A stretch of DNA of 64,000 nt from Gammaproteobacteria bacterium (GTDB taxonomy: Bacteria; Pseudomonadota; Gammaproteobacteria; Enterobacterales; Permianibacteraceae). Shown here piece by piece: positions 36,422-43,981 of the stretch. The DNA lies in NCBI GenBank assembly GCA_016182845.1, contig JACPFT010000005.1:62001-126000 (forward strand), read 5' to 3'. Position numbers and translations under genes: made by a program. Each line of letters begins with the position of its first letter. The stretch's first letter is position 1. The notes beneath the pieces are model-generated. The model had not been told where the DNA came from and made no database searches. It saw only the letters and a program-made list of their open reading frames with translations.

Positions 36422-37954
36422 ATGAGCGAACAGAACCAGCCTATCGACGCCTCGCACGACGAAGCCCAACACGACGAGAATGCCCAGGTCGCCCTGCGCC
36501 GCGAGAAGCTGTCGCGCTTGCGCGAGCTCGGCCAGGCCTTCCCCAACGACTTCCGGCGCGACGCCACCGCCGCCGATGTCCATGCGCAGTACGGCGACAA
36601 GTCCGCCGAGGAACTGGAGGCCCTCAAGGCCCGCGTGGTCATCGCCGGGCGCATGATGACCCGCCGCGACATGGGCAAGGCCAGCTTCGCCACCCTGCAG
36701 GACATGGGCGGCCGCATCCAGGCCTATGTGCGCCTCAACGACCTGCCGGACGGCCAGTACGAGCAGTTCAAGTCCTGGGACTTGGGCGACATCATCGGCG
36801 TCGAAGGCCATGTGTTCCGCACCCGTACCGGCGAGCTGTCCGTGCACGCGAGCAGCGTGCGCATCCTCACCAAGGCCCTGCGCCCCCTGCCGGACAAGTT
36901 CCACGGCCTGGCCGACATGGAGCAGCGTTACCGCCAGCGTTATCTCGACCTCATCGCCAACCCGGAATCGCGCCAGACCTTCCTGATCCGTTCCCAGGTC
37001 GTTTCCGGCATCCGCCAGTTCATGAGCGGCGAAGGCTTCCTGGAAGTGGAAACCCCGATGATGCACGTCATCCCCGGCGGCGCCGCGGCCCGGCCCTTCG
37101 AGACCCACCACAATGCCCTGGACATGCCGCTCTTCCTGCGCATCGCCCCCGAGCTCTACCTGAAGCGCCTGACCGTGGGCGGCTTCGAGAAGGTCTTCGA
37201 GATCAACCGCAACTTCCGCAACGAAGGCGTCTCGACCCGGCACAACCCGGAATTCACCATGATGGAATTCTACTGGGCCTATGCCGACTACCACGACCTG
37301 ATGAACCTGACCGAGGCCCTGTTCAAGCGCCTGGCCCTGGACATCCTGGGCACGACCGAGCTGCCCTATGGCGAGGAGGTCTATGACTTCGGCAAGCCCT
37401 TCGCGCGCCTGACCATCCCCGAGTCCATCGTCGCCCATAACGAGGGCGTCACGCTCGACGAGCTGCAGTCCCTGGAAGGCGCCCGCGCCGTCGCCGCCCG
37501 CTTAGGGCTTGCCGTCCATGCCAGCTGGGGCCTGGGCAAGTTGCAGACCCATATCTTCGAGGAAACGGTGGAGCACAAGCTGCGCCAGCCCACCTTCGTC
37601 TACGCCTACCCGACCGAGGTCTCGCCGCTCGCCCGCCGCAACGATCAGAACCCGGAGGTCACCGACCGCTTCGAGCTGTTTATCGGCGGAAGGGAAATCG
37701 CGAATGGTTTCTCGGAACTGAACGATCCGGAAGACCAGGCCCAGCGCTTCCAGGATCAGGTCAAGGCCAAGGACGCCGGCGATCTGGAGGCCATGTACTT
37801 CGACGCCGACTACATCACCGCCCTGGAACACGGCCTGCCCCCCACGGCCGGCGAGGGCATAGGCATCGACCGCCTGGTCATGCTCTTCGCCAACGCCCCG
37901 TCCATCCGCGACGTGATCCTGTTCCCGCATATGCGCCAAAGGTCGGCGCCCTGA
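36422..37954 (+). CDS. lysS: Lysyl-tRNA synthetase (class II)
   Basis: A 510-residue class II LysRS of normal length. The N-terminal anticodon-binding OB-fold is visible ([20 protein letters not shown]); class II motif 1 is near [10 protein letters not shown], motif 2 is [20 protein letters not shown], and motif 3 is [13 protein letters not shown] near the C-terminus. It charges tRNA-Lys. The canonical Shine-Dalgarno is poor (CGAGAA) and lies next to a strong inverted repeat. Confidence 0.98.
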   Translation: MSEQNQPIDASHDEAQHDENAQVALRREKLSRLRELGQAFPNDFRRDATAADVHAQYGDKSAEELEALKARVVIAGRMMTRRDMGKASFATLQDMGGRIQAYVRLNDLPDGQYEQFKSWDLGDIIGVEGHVFRTRTGELSVHASSVRILTKALRPLPDKFHGLADMEQRYRQRYLDLIANPESRQTFLIRSQVVSGIRQFMSGEGFLEVETPMMHVIPGGAAARPFETHHNALDMPLFLRIAPELYLKRLTVGGFEKVFEINRNFRNEGVSTRHNPEFTMMEFYWAYADYHDLMNLTEALFKRLALDILGTTELPYGEEVYDFGKPFARLTIPESIVAHNEGVTLDELQSLEGARAVAARLGLAVHASWGLGKLQTHIFEETVEHKLRQPTFVYAYPTEVSPLARRNDQNPEVTDRFELFIGGREIANGFSELNDPEDQAQRFQDQVKAKDAGDLEAMYFDADYITALEHGLPPTAGEGIGIDRLVMLFANAPSIRDVILFPHMRQRSAP

Positions 37955-38034
37955 TGAGGCCGAGGGCGGCTTTCTGAACGCTGGCGCCGGGTCTTTCCCG
38001 GCGCGGCGTCAGACCGTCGCGTGTCCGCTCAGCG

Positions 38035-38934
38035 CTATACCCTGGGTAAATCGGCGCCCAGCCAACGCCCATCCCCGGACGGGTCGAGGACCAGTGCCTG
38101 TGCGCCCAGCGCGCACAGGAGTCGATCGCAGTCCGGATCCAGGAAGACCAGTTTGGTCAGCGCGTCGGCGAGCATGCAGGTCGGCGCGAACACCGACACG
38201 CTGTGCTCGCGGTGCATCGGATGTCGGCTCTGCGGGTTGACGATGGCGCTACGCCTGCCGTCGCGGCTCTCGACATCCCGGTTGATGAAATAACTGGCGC
38301 TGGTCGCCAGCGCCGGGGCGCGCATCGCCAGCGTTTGGGGCGTGCCGGTTTCGAGAGCCGGGTGACGGACAGCGACGACATGTCCCTGCCAATGACTGAG
38401 CCTAAGGTCGCCGCCGGCATTGACGAGAAGGCGCAGCTCGCCGCCAGCCGCGCCCGGTTGGAGACTTTCCAAGACTCCGAGGGCGCGATCCACCGCATAA
38501 CCCTTGGCGATGCCGCCGAGATCCAGGAGCAGCTCCCGCTCGAAGCGGATTTCGTCCCCTTCGATCCGGATGTCCTTCCAGCAACCGCGGGCCGTCTCGG
38601 GCATGGCGCCGGCGTGGGGCAGCAGCCCCTGGGCGATCAATTCCGGGGCGATGCTGACGTCGAACAGCCCGTCGCTGAGGCGGCTGAGGTAAAGGGCTTG
38701 CCGCAGGACTTCCAGGGTTTGTGCCGACACGCGGCAAGGTCGCCGGAACGCCTGCCGGTTGAGGCGGGACAGCTCGCTGTCCTCCCGGTGAAAGCTCATC
38801 AGGGCATCGACCTGGGCGATCGCCTGGAATGCCGCCTCGCTGATGGCGAGCAGCCGGTCGCGATCCGCATCGCCCCAGACCGCGATCTCGACGAAGGTGC
38901 CCAAGAGCGGCTTGCAGCGGGATAAGCGGTTCAT
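38035..38934 (-). CDS. apbE: ApbE-family FAD:protein FMN transferase
   Basis: A 299-residue ApbE. It lacks an obvious lipoprotein signal; the N-terminus MNRLSRCKPLLGTFVEIAVW enters the domain directly. Motifs: MSFHREDSELSRLNR for FAD contact, ELLLDLGGIAKGYAVDRAL near the centre, NAGGDLRL and TSASYFIN. ApbE transfers FMN from FAD to a Thr in a (D)xxx(S/T)GA(T/S) motif. The target is almost certainly the FMN-binding protein encoded 17 bp upstream in the same operon. The longer frame to 39108 overlaps that gene and is not used. Confidence 0.93.
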   Translation of the reverse strand: MNRLSRCKPLLGTFVEIAVWGDADRDRLLAISEAAFQAIAQVDALMSFHREDSELSRLNRQAFRRPCRVSAQTLEVLRQALYLSRLSDGLFDVSIAPELIAQGLLPHAGAMPETARGCWKDIRIEGDEIRFERELLLDLGGIAKGYAVDRALGVLESLQPGAAGGELRLLVNAGGDLRLSHWQGHVVAVRHPALETGTPQTLAMRAPALATSASYFINRDVESRDGRRSAIVNPQSRHPMHREHSVSVFAPTCMLADALTKLVFLDPDCDRLLCALGAQALVLDPSGDGRWLGADLPRV

Positions 38935-38951
38935 CGCGATGAGCGTCCGGA

Positions 38952-39491
38952 TTACAGCTTGCTGAGCACCAGTTCCCAGGTCGCCGTCAGCCGGTTGATG
39001 CCGTCGGTGATATGCCGGCAGGAGAGGGTCGCGCCGGAAATGTTCTGGATATCCCGGTCGAGTTCTAGTTTCGGCGCGGAACCCTTGCCGAGGAACTGCG
39101 CCAGCCACTTGGGACTCCTGACCTCGGAACCGTAAGTTTCGCGGTAGGTCAGGATCTCGATGCCCTTGACCTTGCCTTCCGCAGTCAGGGCTACGGCGAG
39201 GTCGATGTTCTCATGCTTGCCGATTACCTCGTCCAGGATAAACCAGCCATTGCTGTCGGTTTTCCATGCCCGTAATTCGGCATTGCGAACCCGGACGCCG
39301 GAAGTCTCCGCGATGGCGCTCCGCTGCGCTTCGGTCAGGCTCACCGCGACCGGGTGCAGCGGGCTGTCACCCCAGAGCAGTTTCTGTGCTTCCGCCGCGC
39401 TCAGGTAGCTCGTCGCCCGGACGCGCGCGATCGGCAACAGCGCCGAGGCGAGCGCCAGGCCCAGGCTCTTTGCAAACCCTCTTCGCTTCAT
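38952..39491 (-). CDS. Exported FMN-binding domain protein (ApbE substrate)
   Basis: A 179-residue protein with a signal peptide (residues about 1-27, RRGFAKSLGLALASALLPIA; the arginine pair precedes the hydrophobic core but is not a full Tat motif). The NosR/RnfG-type FMN-binding domain contains GKVKGIEILTYRETYGSEV and, near the C-terminus, DIQNISGATLS, where Thr155 of SGAT is the expected site of covalent FMN attachment. It sits between an outer-membrane protein gene and apbE, so FMN is presumably loaded after export. Confidence 0.9.
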   Translation of the reverse strand: MKRRGFAKSLGLALASALLPIARVRATSYLSAAEAQKLLWGDSPLHPVAVSLTEAQRSAIAETSGVRVRNAELRAWKTDSNGWFILDEVIGKHENIDLAVALTAEGKVKGIEILTYRETYGSEVRSPKWLAQFLGKGSAPKLELDRDIQNISGATLSCRHITDGINRLTATWELVLSKL

Positions 39492-39510
39492 GGCTAGGCC
39501 TTCCCCGTCT

Positions 39511-40455
39511 TCAGATTTCGTAGGCGAAGGAAAGGCCGACGTGCATGCGCTCATGCTCGTCCCAGTTGCGGCCGTCGCGGCTGAAGGAGAACTTGGAACC
39601 GCCGCCGCGAACCTGCCAGAGCACGCCCGCCGTCACCCACCATTCCTTCGCGGCGTAATGCAGGGTCGGCCCGAAATAATTGCCGTATTGATGGCGGCTG
39701 CCGACCCGGAAATCGCTGAGGTCGAAGCTGGAGCGATCCAGCTCCGGGTTGAACTCGCCCTCTTCCTGAGGGTTCAGGTAGTCGGATTGATGGCGGAAAT
39801 CCAAGCCGACAAACCACTGCGGCGCGAAGCGGTAGGCGATGCCGGCGGAGAAGTCCAGGGCGATTTCCTCCTCCAGGACGCCGGGCGATTTACGGCGCTC
39901 GAATTCGATCTTGGGCGTCACGGCCAGCATCAGGGTGTCGTCGAGGAAATTCTTCTGCGTGTAGAAGGCCAGAACGAAGGAGTCCTGATCGATGTCGGCG
40001 CCGTCCAGGCGGTATTTTTCGCGCTTCTCATAGCCCAGGCCCACCGAGAAACCCAGGGCGTCCTTGTAGGTGCTCAGCAGGTTGTATTTCATGCTGAGTT
40101 CATAGCCGCCGAATTGCGTGTCCTTGAAGCGTTCGCCTTCGCCGCCCTGGGTTTCGAACATGGGGTTCAGTTCCGGGTCGTCCACGGCGTAGTCGTGATG
40201 GAAAACCAAGGCCTCGGCGCTGATGGTCAGGCTGTCGGTCAGCCCGTATTCGATTTCGGGGCGGATGTCGTGGAAGGCGTAATCGCCGGAGTTCTTGTCG
40301 AGGCGGGAGATGCTGCTCAGCTTGGCTTCGACCCGGCCCTCGGGCAAGGTATCGGCGCCCTTGGTGTAAACCCACAGGCCCTCATCGGCCAGGGCAGCGG
40401 TGGACAGCAGCGAACCGATGCAAACGGCGGGAAACAGGGGGGCGATACTTCTCAT
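39511..40455 (-). CDS. Outer-membrane beta-barrel protein
   Basis: A 314-residue protein with a signal peptide (about residues 1-24, APLFPAVCIGSLLSTAALA). The mature part is a series of amphipathic strands with aromatic belts (YELSMKYNLLSTYKDALGFS, GIAYRFAPQWFVGLDFRHQS, YFGPTLHYAAKEWWVTAGVL) and a C-terminal SFAYEI, an acceptable final strand. It resembles, from memory, the DUF6662 type of protein, but that needs a domain search. It is the first gene of an operon with the FMN-binding protein and apbE. Confidence 0.7.
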   Translation of the reverse strand: MRSIAPLFPAVCIGSLLSTAALADEGLWVYTKGADTLPEGRVEAKLSSISRLDKNSGDYAFHDIRPEIEYGLTDSLTISAEALVFHHDYAVDDPELNPMFETQGGEGERFKDTQFGGYELSMKYNLLSTYKDALGFSVGLGYEKREKYRLDGADIDQDSFVLAFYTQKNFLDDTLMLAVTPKIEFERRKSPGVLEEEIALDFSAGIAYRFAPQWFVGLDFRHQSDYLNPQEEGEFNPELDRSSFDLSDFRVGSRHQYGNYFGPTLHYAAKEWWVTAGVLWQVRGGGSKFSFSRDGRNWDEHERMHVGLSFAYEI

Positions 40456-40576
40456 TCGATGGAGGTCCTGTGGCTGAGGCTCTTGTGTCCGTTCAGGGGG
40501 CTGCAAGAGCGATCATGGGTATCGGATTGCGCCGATTTGATCTCGGGCAAGCTGGAAAGCCGATTATTCTATTCGG

Positions 40577-40594
40577 AATGCGAATCAATATCAA
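40577..40594. promoter_or_regulatory. Possible Fur box
   Basis: AATGCGAATCAATATCAA resembles gammaproteobacterial Fur sites of the form AATGCGAATnnTTATCA. It lies in the divergent region between the barrel operon and the cytochrome gene, 30-47 bp upstream of a good -10. Four or so mismatches to a typical site, so tentative. Confidence 0.35.
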
Positions 40595-40599
40595 ACGGG

Positions 40600-40629
40600 T
40601 TAGCGTTACGTCCATTGCCCTGATATAAT
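40600..40629 (+). promoter_or_regulatory. Extended -10 promoter for the small cytochrome gene
   Basis: A perfect extended -10 (TGATATAAT, 40621-40629) is preceded by a weak -35-like TTAGCG at 18 bp spacing. The start codon lies 69 bp further on. Confidence 0.55.
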
Positions 40630-40697
40630 GCCGACCCCAAGCCGCTGCCCTGGCCAGCCAGTCCCGTGGGCGGCGCAGGCAATACGATGAGGCAGTT

Positions 40698-41159
40698 ATG
40701 TTGAGGCGGGCGTCGCGGCTTTCCCTGTGGTTCATGGCCGCCGGGCTCATCGTCACCGGCTTGGCGCTCTGGTGGATGCGCCCGGCGACGCCGGATGAGT
40801 TTCCCCACCCCTGGACCGGCGCGATGCGGGCCTGGCATGGCGCGTTCATGATGGCGGCCTTGGTCCAGTTCGGTTACATGCTGGCCGAACACATCGCTCC
40901 CAGGCTGCGCGCCTGGCGCAGGAACTGGGACGGCCTGCTGCATCTGGTGCTGTGGCTGCTGCTCGGGATCAGCGGATTTTTCCTGTACTACCCCAGTGAG
41001 GCCTTGGACGCCCTGCTGCCCATGGGCGATGTGCATCTGGCCGCCGGATGCGGGCTGGGCCTGTTCTTCCCCTTGCATGTCGGACGCTGGTTGAAACGCC
41101 GGCGGCGCGCGCGTTTACCGGTGCTATTTCGTTCGGCAAGCCGGGGGCTCGACGGCTGA
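40698..41159 (+). CDS. Small four-helix membrane protein, probable b-type cytochrome
   Basis: A 153-residue protein with four hydrophobic helices (about 8-26, 44-64, 80-98 and 108-127). Histidines at 37, 47, 65, 82, 113 and 127 lie at or near helix ends; pairs such as His47/His113 or His65/His127 could ligate b-type hemes. The layout resembles the small cytochromes (DUF4405-like) found beside flavinylated proteins. The C-terminus is strongly basic (RWLKRRRRARL). It is divergent from the barrel/FMN/apbE operon. Function as the quinol-side donor to the FMN protein is an inference. Confidence 0.6.
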   Translation: MLRRASRLSLWFMAAGLIVTGLALWWMRPATPDEFPHPWTGAMRAWHGAFMMAALVQFGYMLAEHIAPRLRAWRRNWDGLLHLVLWLLLGISGFFLYYPSEALDALLPMGDVHLAAGCGLGLFFPLHVGRWLKRRRRARLPVLFRSASRGLDG

Positions 41160-41351
41160 ACGCGGCCTGCCATCGAAGGCGAGGGCTAGTGGTCTACGTG
41201 GCGCGTCCGTTCCATGACTTCGATAGAGTCCGCTGAGGTGGCGTCAATCCAGACGGGATGGCCGTGGCCATCCTAGTTCTCCGGCAAGGTTGAGTTCGCG
41301 AAGACCTAAGCAACATCGAGGTAAGCTCGATGGCTGACGACAGTATGGCGT
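41160..41351. other. Gene-free stretch
   Basis: No coding potential is seen. TAGTGGTCTACG at 41187-41198 resembles the terminal repeat of the MITE-like element at 41624 and could be the remnant of another end. Confidence 0.4.
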
Positions 41352-41640
41352 TTGCCGAGCGCTCACTTCAGTTTCGGCTTCCATTTCCCGACCGTCAGCG
41401 AAAAGTGGTTCAGCGGAACGACGGCGCGCGGCAGCGTCGTCGGCAACCCGGACTCACAGCCTGGCTGTGGATCTGGGGCTGCATTGGCAGGGCGAGCGGG
41501 CTTCTGCATCGGCCCAGTTCTTCGTCCAGGATGTCGAGGACTACATCGAGCGCGTACGCCTGGCTCCCGAAGTTTGCAGCTATAGAAACCTGGGGAGCGG
41601 GCGCATCCAGGGCATCGAGGCGCTAGTGGTCCATGCGGGG
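41352..41640 (+). pseudogene. TonB-dependent receptor remnant
   Basis: Two short frames together give a recognisable late-barrel segment of a TonB-dependent receptor. Frame 1 (from about 41370) reads FPTVSEKWFSGTTARGSVVG and then NPDS; after a small deletion and frameshift near 41455, frame 2 reads SLAVDLGLHWQGERASASAQ, then FFVQDVEDYIERV and SYRNLGSGRIQGIEA. Receptors of this type have GNPDLxPE joining these blocks, so the LxPE part is lost. Both ends are missing, and the right end is cut by a MITE-like element. The receptor class (iron or heme) cannot be told. Confidence 0.55.
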
Positions 41641-41785
41641 TGTGGTTAACGTCAGTTCGGATGCATGAAGCCCTGAGACAAGGCGCCGCGACGAGTCATA
41701 GCAGGGCTATGGCGAGGAGCGGCAACGCTGTATCAGGGTTTCAGGCGCCGAAATCATGTAACCGAACTATCCGCATGGACCACTA
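41624..41785. mobile_element. MITE-like palindromic element (162 bp)
   Basis: The ends TAGTGGTCCATGCGG and CCGCATGGACCACTA are perfect 15-bp terminal inverted repeats, and similarity continues inward (GTGTGGTTA against TAACCGAAC). The interior is also an imperfect palindrome centred on CATAGCAGGGCTATG near 41700, with GAAGCCCTGAGAC opposite GTATCAGGGTTTC. The outermost TA could be a target duplication as in Tc1/mariner/IS630-type movement. It holds no gene. It borders the receptor remnant and provides the TAG stop of the adjacent histidine kinase. Confidence 0.75.
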
Positions 41786-43072
41786 TTGCCCGGGAAAGGG
41801 CTGAACGATACCCTCTTGCGCACGGCGCCAGCGCAAACGGAACGAGGCGCCGCCCCAGGCGCTGGTGCCAATGGTCCACTGCGCGCCGCTGTCTTTCAGC
41901 GCCAGATCGGCGATCGCCAGTCCCAGACCGACGCCGCCTGTGCGGCGGTTTCGGTGTTTATCGACGCGGAAGAACGGTTGCCTCACCCACACGCGGGCCT
42001 CTTCGGGGATGCCGGGGCCGTCGTCGCTGATCTCGAGTTCGATGTCGTCGCCGAGCCGCGTCAGGGTGACGGCGATATGCTGGTGGGCGTATTTGCAGGC
42101 ATTTTCGAGCAGGTTGCTGATGGCGCGCTCCAACAGCGGGCGATTGGCGTGTACCTGACAGCGGACGAGATTCATCTGTATGCGGGCGTCATCCAAACGC
42201 AGCGCGCACTGCGCCAGCAAGCGATCCAGCGCCACGTCCTCGCGCGGAGGCGGCGTCTGAGCCAGTCGCAGGCGCGAGAGCGTCAGCAAGTCCTCCATCA
42301 GCTGCGACAGCTCGGTCAGCGCGCCATCCATGTCTTGCAGCAGTTCGGGAATTTCCTGCGGGCGCGGTGTCGTGAGCGCCATGTCTAGCGCCAGCCTCAG
42401 CCGGGTGAGCGGGGTGCGCAGTTCATGGTGAATGGCGGCGGTGAGCACGTGGTTCTCCTGGGTCTTTTCCGCCAGCGCGCGCGTCATACGGTTGAGATCG
42501 TCGTGCAGCTCGATGAAGGCGGCGACGCGAGGCGCCGGTAGTGCGGCGCTGTAATCGCCATCGGCAACCCGCTGCGCTTGCCGACGAATTTCGTCGAGAT
42601 GACGATAAAGCCGGTGCGTCAGCGCATAGAGCAAGGCCGCCAGCACGGCGTAAATCGCCACATAGCCGCCGTAATAGGCCCATAGTGCGCCGGGCTCGGC
42701 ACGGTCGTACACGCTGAAGCTCAAAGCGCGCGTTGAATCGAACGGCGCAATCACATCGAGTCGGTCCTCGGCCTCGGTGATGACTATCGTCTTCACGTAA
42801 GCCTGCGCCATGCCCGGCTCCAGTGGTATGACGTCGAGCTCGATTTCATCGTTCTCATGCAATTGCCTGCGCCACCAGGCGAGGCTTTCCGCCTCGTCGC
42901 TCCCCCGTTCGATGTCGCGACGGATCGCTTGCGTCAACATGGCGGCATACTTCAGATATTCGTCTTCGACTTCACTGGCATAAAACCCGTTGTTGAAATA
43001 GTCGACTGCCAGCATGGCGGCCAGCAGGCAGCCCATGATCAGGCTGTAAACCTGCAGAAAGAAACGCTTCAT
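41783..43072 (-). CDS. Sensor histidine kinase
   Basis: A 429-residue membrane kinase. Helices at about 8-26 and 135-152 flank a periplasmic sensor domain of about 105 residues; a HAMP-like linker follows (LDEIRRQAQRVADGDYS). The H-box is AAIHHELRTPLTRLR with His216 as phosphoacceptor; the ATPase has the N-box SNLLENACKYA, the G1 box ISDDGPGIPEE and G2 GGVGLGLAIADLA. Layout resembles RstB-like kinases. It follows the response regulator gene by 4 bp. The stop TAG is formed by the end of the MITE-like element, so the last residues (GIVQPFPGQ) may have been altered by its insertion. Confidence 0.93.
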   Translation of the reverse strand: MKRFFLQVYSLIMGCLLAAMLAVDYFNNGFYASEVEDEYLKYAAMLTQAIRRDIERGSDEAESLAWWRRQLHENDEIELDVIPLEPGMAQAYVKTIVITEAEDRLDVIAPFDSTRALSFSVYDRAEPGALWAYYGGYVAIYAVLAALLYALTHRLYRHLDEIRRQAQRVADGDYSAALPAPRVAAFIELHDDLNRMTRALAEKTQENHVLTAAIHHELRTPLTRLRLALDMALTTPRPQEIPELLQDMDGALTELSQLMEDLLTLSRLRLAQTPPPREDVALDRLLAQCALRLDDARIQMNLVRCQVHANRPLLERAISNLLENACKYAHQHIAVTLTRLGDDIELEISDDGPGIPEEARVWVRQPFFRVDKHRNRRTGGVGLGLAIADLALKDSGAQWTIGTSAWGGASFRLRWRRAQEGIVQPFPGQ

Positions 43073-43076
43073 GCCA

Positions 43077-43751
43077 TTAATCCTTGACGAAGATGTAGCC
43101 GAGCTGCCGCAGCGTTCGGATCAATTCACGGTCGGTATACGCGGCAAGTTTTTTGCGCAATTTCGACACGCGCATGTCGATGGAACGATCGAGGCCGTCG
43201 TATTCCTTGCTGCGCAAGCGCTGGAACAGGGCGTCGCGAGGCACGACGTCGCCGGCACGGCTGGCCAGCGCCCATAACAGCTCGAACTCGGACTCGGAGA
43301 GTTCGACGGCCTCGTCGTTGAAAAACACTCGGCGGCGCTCGCGTTCGATGCGGAAGCCGGCGATCGCTAGCGCCGAGGGGGGAGGCGCATGACGGCGCAG
43401 CAAGGCGTGTATGCGCGCTTTCAGGACATGGGGCCGGATGGGCTTGTGAAGGAAATCGTCGACCCCGGCGTTGAGTGCGATGACTTCCTGCATCTCGCCT
43501 TCGTGGGCGGTCAGCATCAAGACTGGTCCGAGGTAGAACTCGCGCAAGGCCAGGCAGGTTTCGACGCCATCCATGCCCGGCAGCATCAGGTCCAGCACGA
43601 TTAGGTCCGGCGGCGCGGCGCGCGCCAGGGCAATCGCCTCTTCCCCGCAGGCGACGGTGGCGGTTTCAAAACTCTCGCCTTCGAGGAACTGGCGGAGCAG
43701 CTTGGCGATGGGGGCGTCGTCTTCGACGACGAGTAGGCGGGCGAGGGGCAT
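43077..43751 (-). CDS. OmpR-family response regulator
   Basis: A 224-residue regulator. The receiver domain has the acidic pair in VVEDDAP, the phosphoacceptor Asp54 in LIVLDLMLPGMDG, Thr in LMLTAHE and Lys in FLHKPIRP. The C-terminal winged helix shows SESEFELLWALASRAGDVV and DRSIDMRVSKLRKKL. The upstream extension of the frame to 43937 is not expected in the family, so ATG 43751 is chosen. It precedes the kinase gene and is divergent from the amine oxidase. The regulated genes are unknown. Confidence 0.94.
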   Translation of the reverse strand: MPLARLLVVEDDAPIAKLLRQFLEGESFETATVACGEEAIALARAAPPDLIVLDLMLPGMDGVETCLALREFYLGPVLMLTAHEGEMQEVIALNAGVDDFLHKPIRPHVLKARIHALLRRHAPPPSALAIAGFRIERERRRVFFNDEAVELSESEFELLWALASRAGDVVPRDALFQRLRSKEYDGLDRSIDMRVSKLRKKLAAYTDRELIRTLRQLGYIFVKD

Positions 43752-43981
43752 GCGTCTTGGGGTCCTGTCGGTAATCCGAACGCCGCTGCAGGCCGCTGTC
43801 AGCGGAAGCGTCTCGACGGGATAGTGTAGGTCATCCGGCCTCGTCTTGGCCGTCCGGTGACATAGGGTGACAATCGGATGGCGGCGGTGACGGAAGTGGC
43901 CGATGCGTGCGGGTAGACTGGCCCCGGAACGAAGCACGCGAGCCTAGGGCTTCGCCAGCACACAACACCCCGGAGATGCGG

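Noticed and set aside
43799-43980. Open frames around the response regulator-amine oxidase divergent region
   Set aside because: They are short, overlap the starts of the two real genes and lack motifs.
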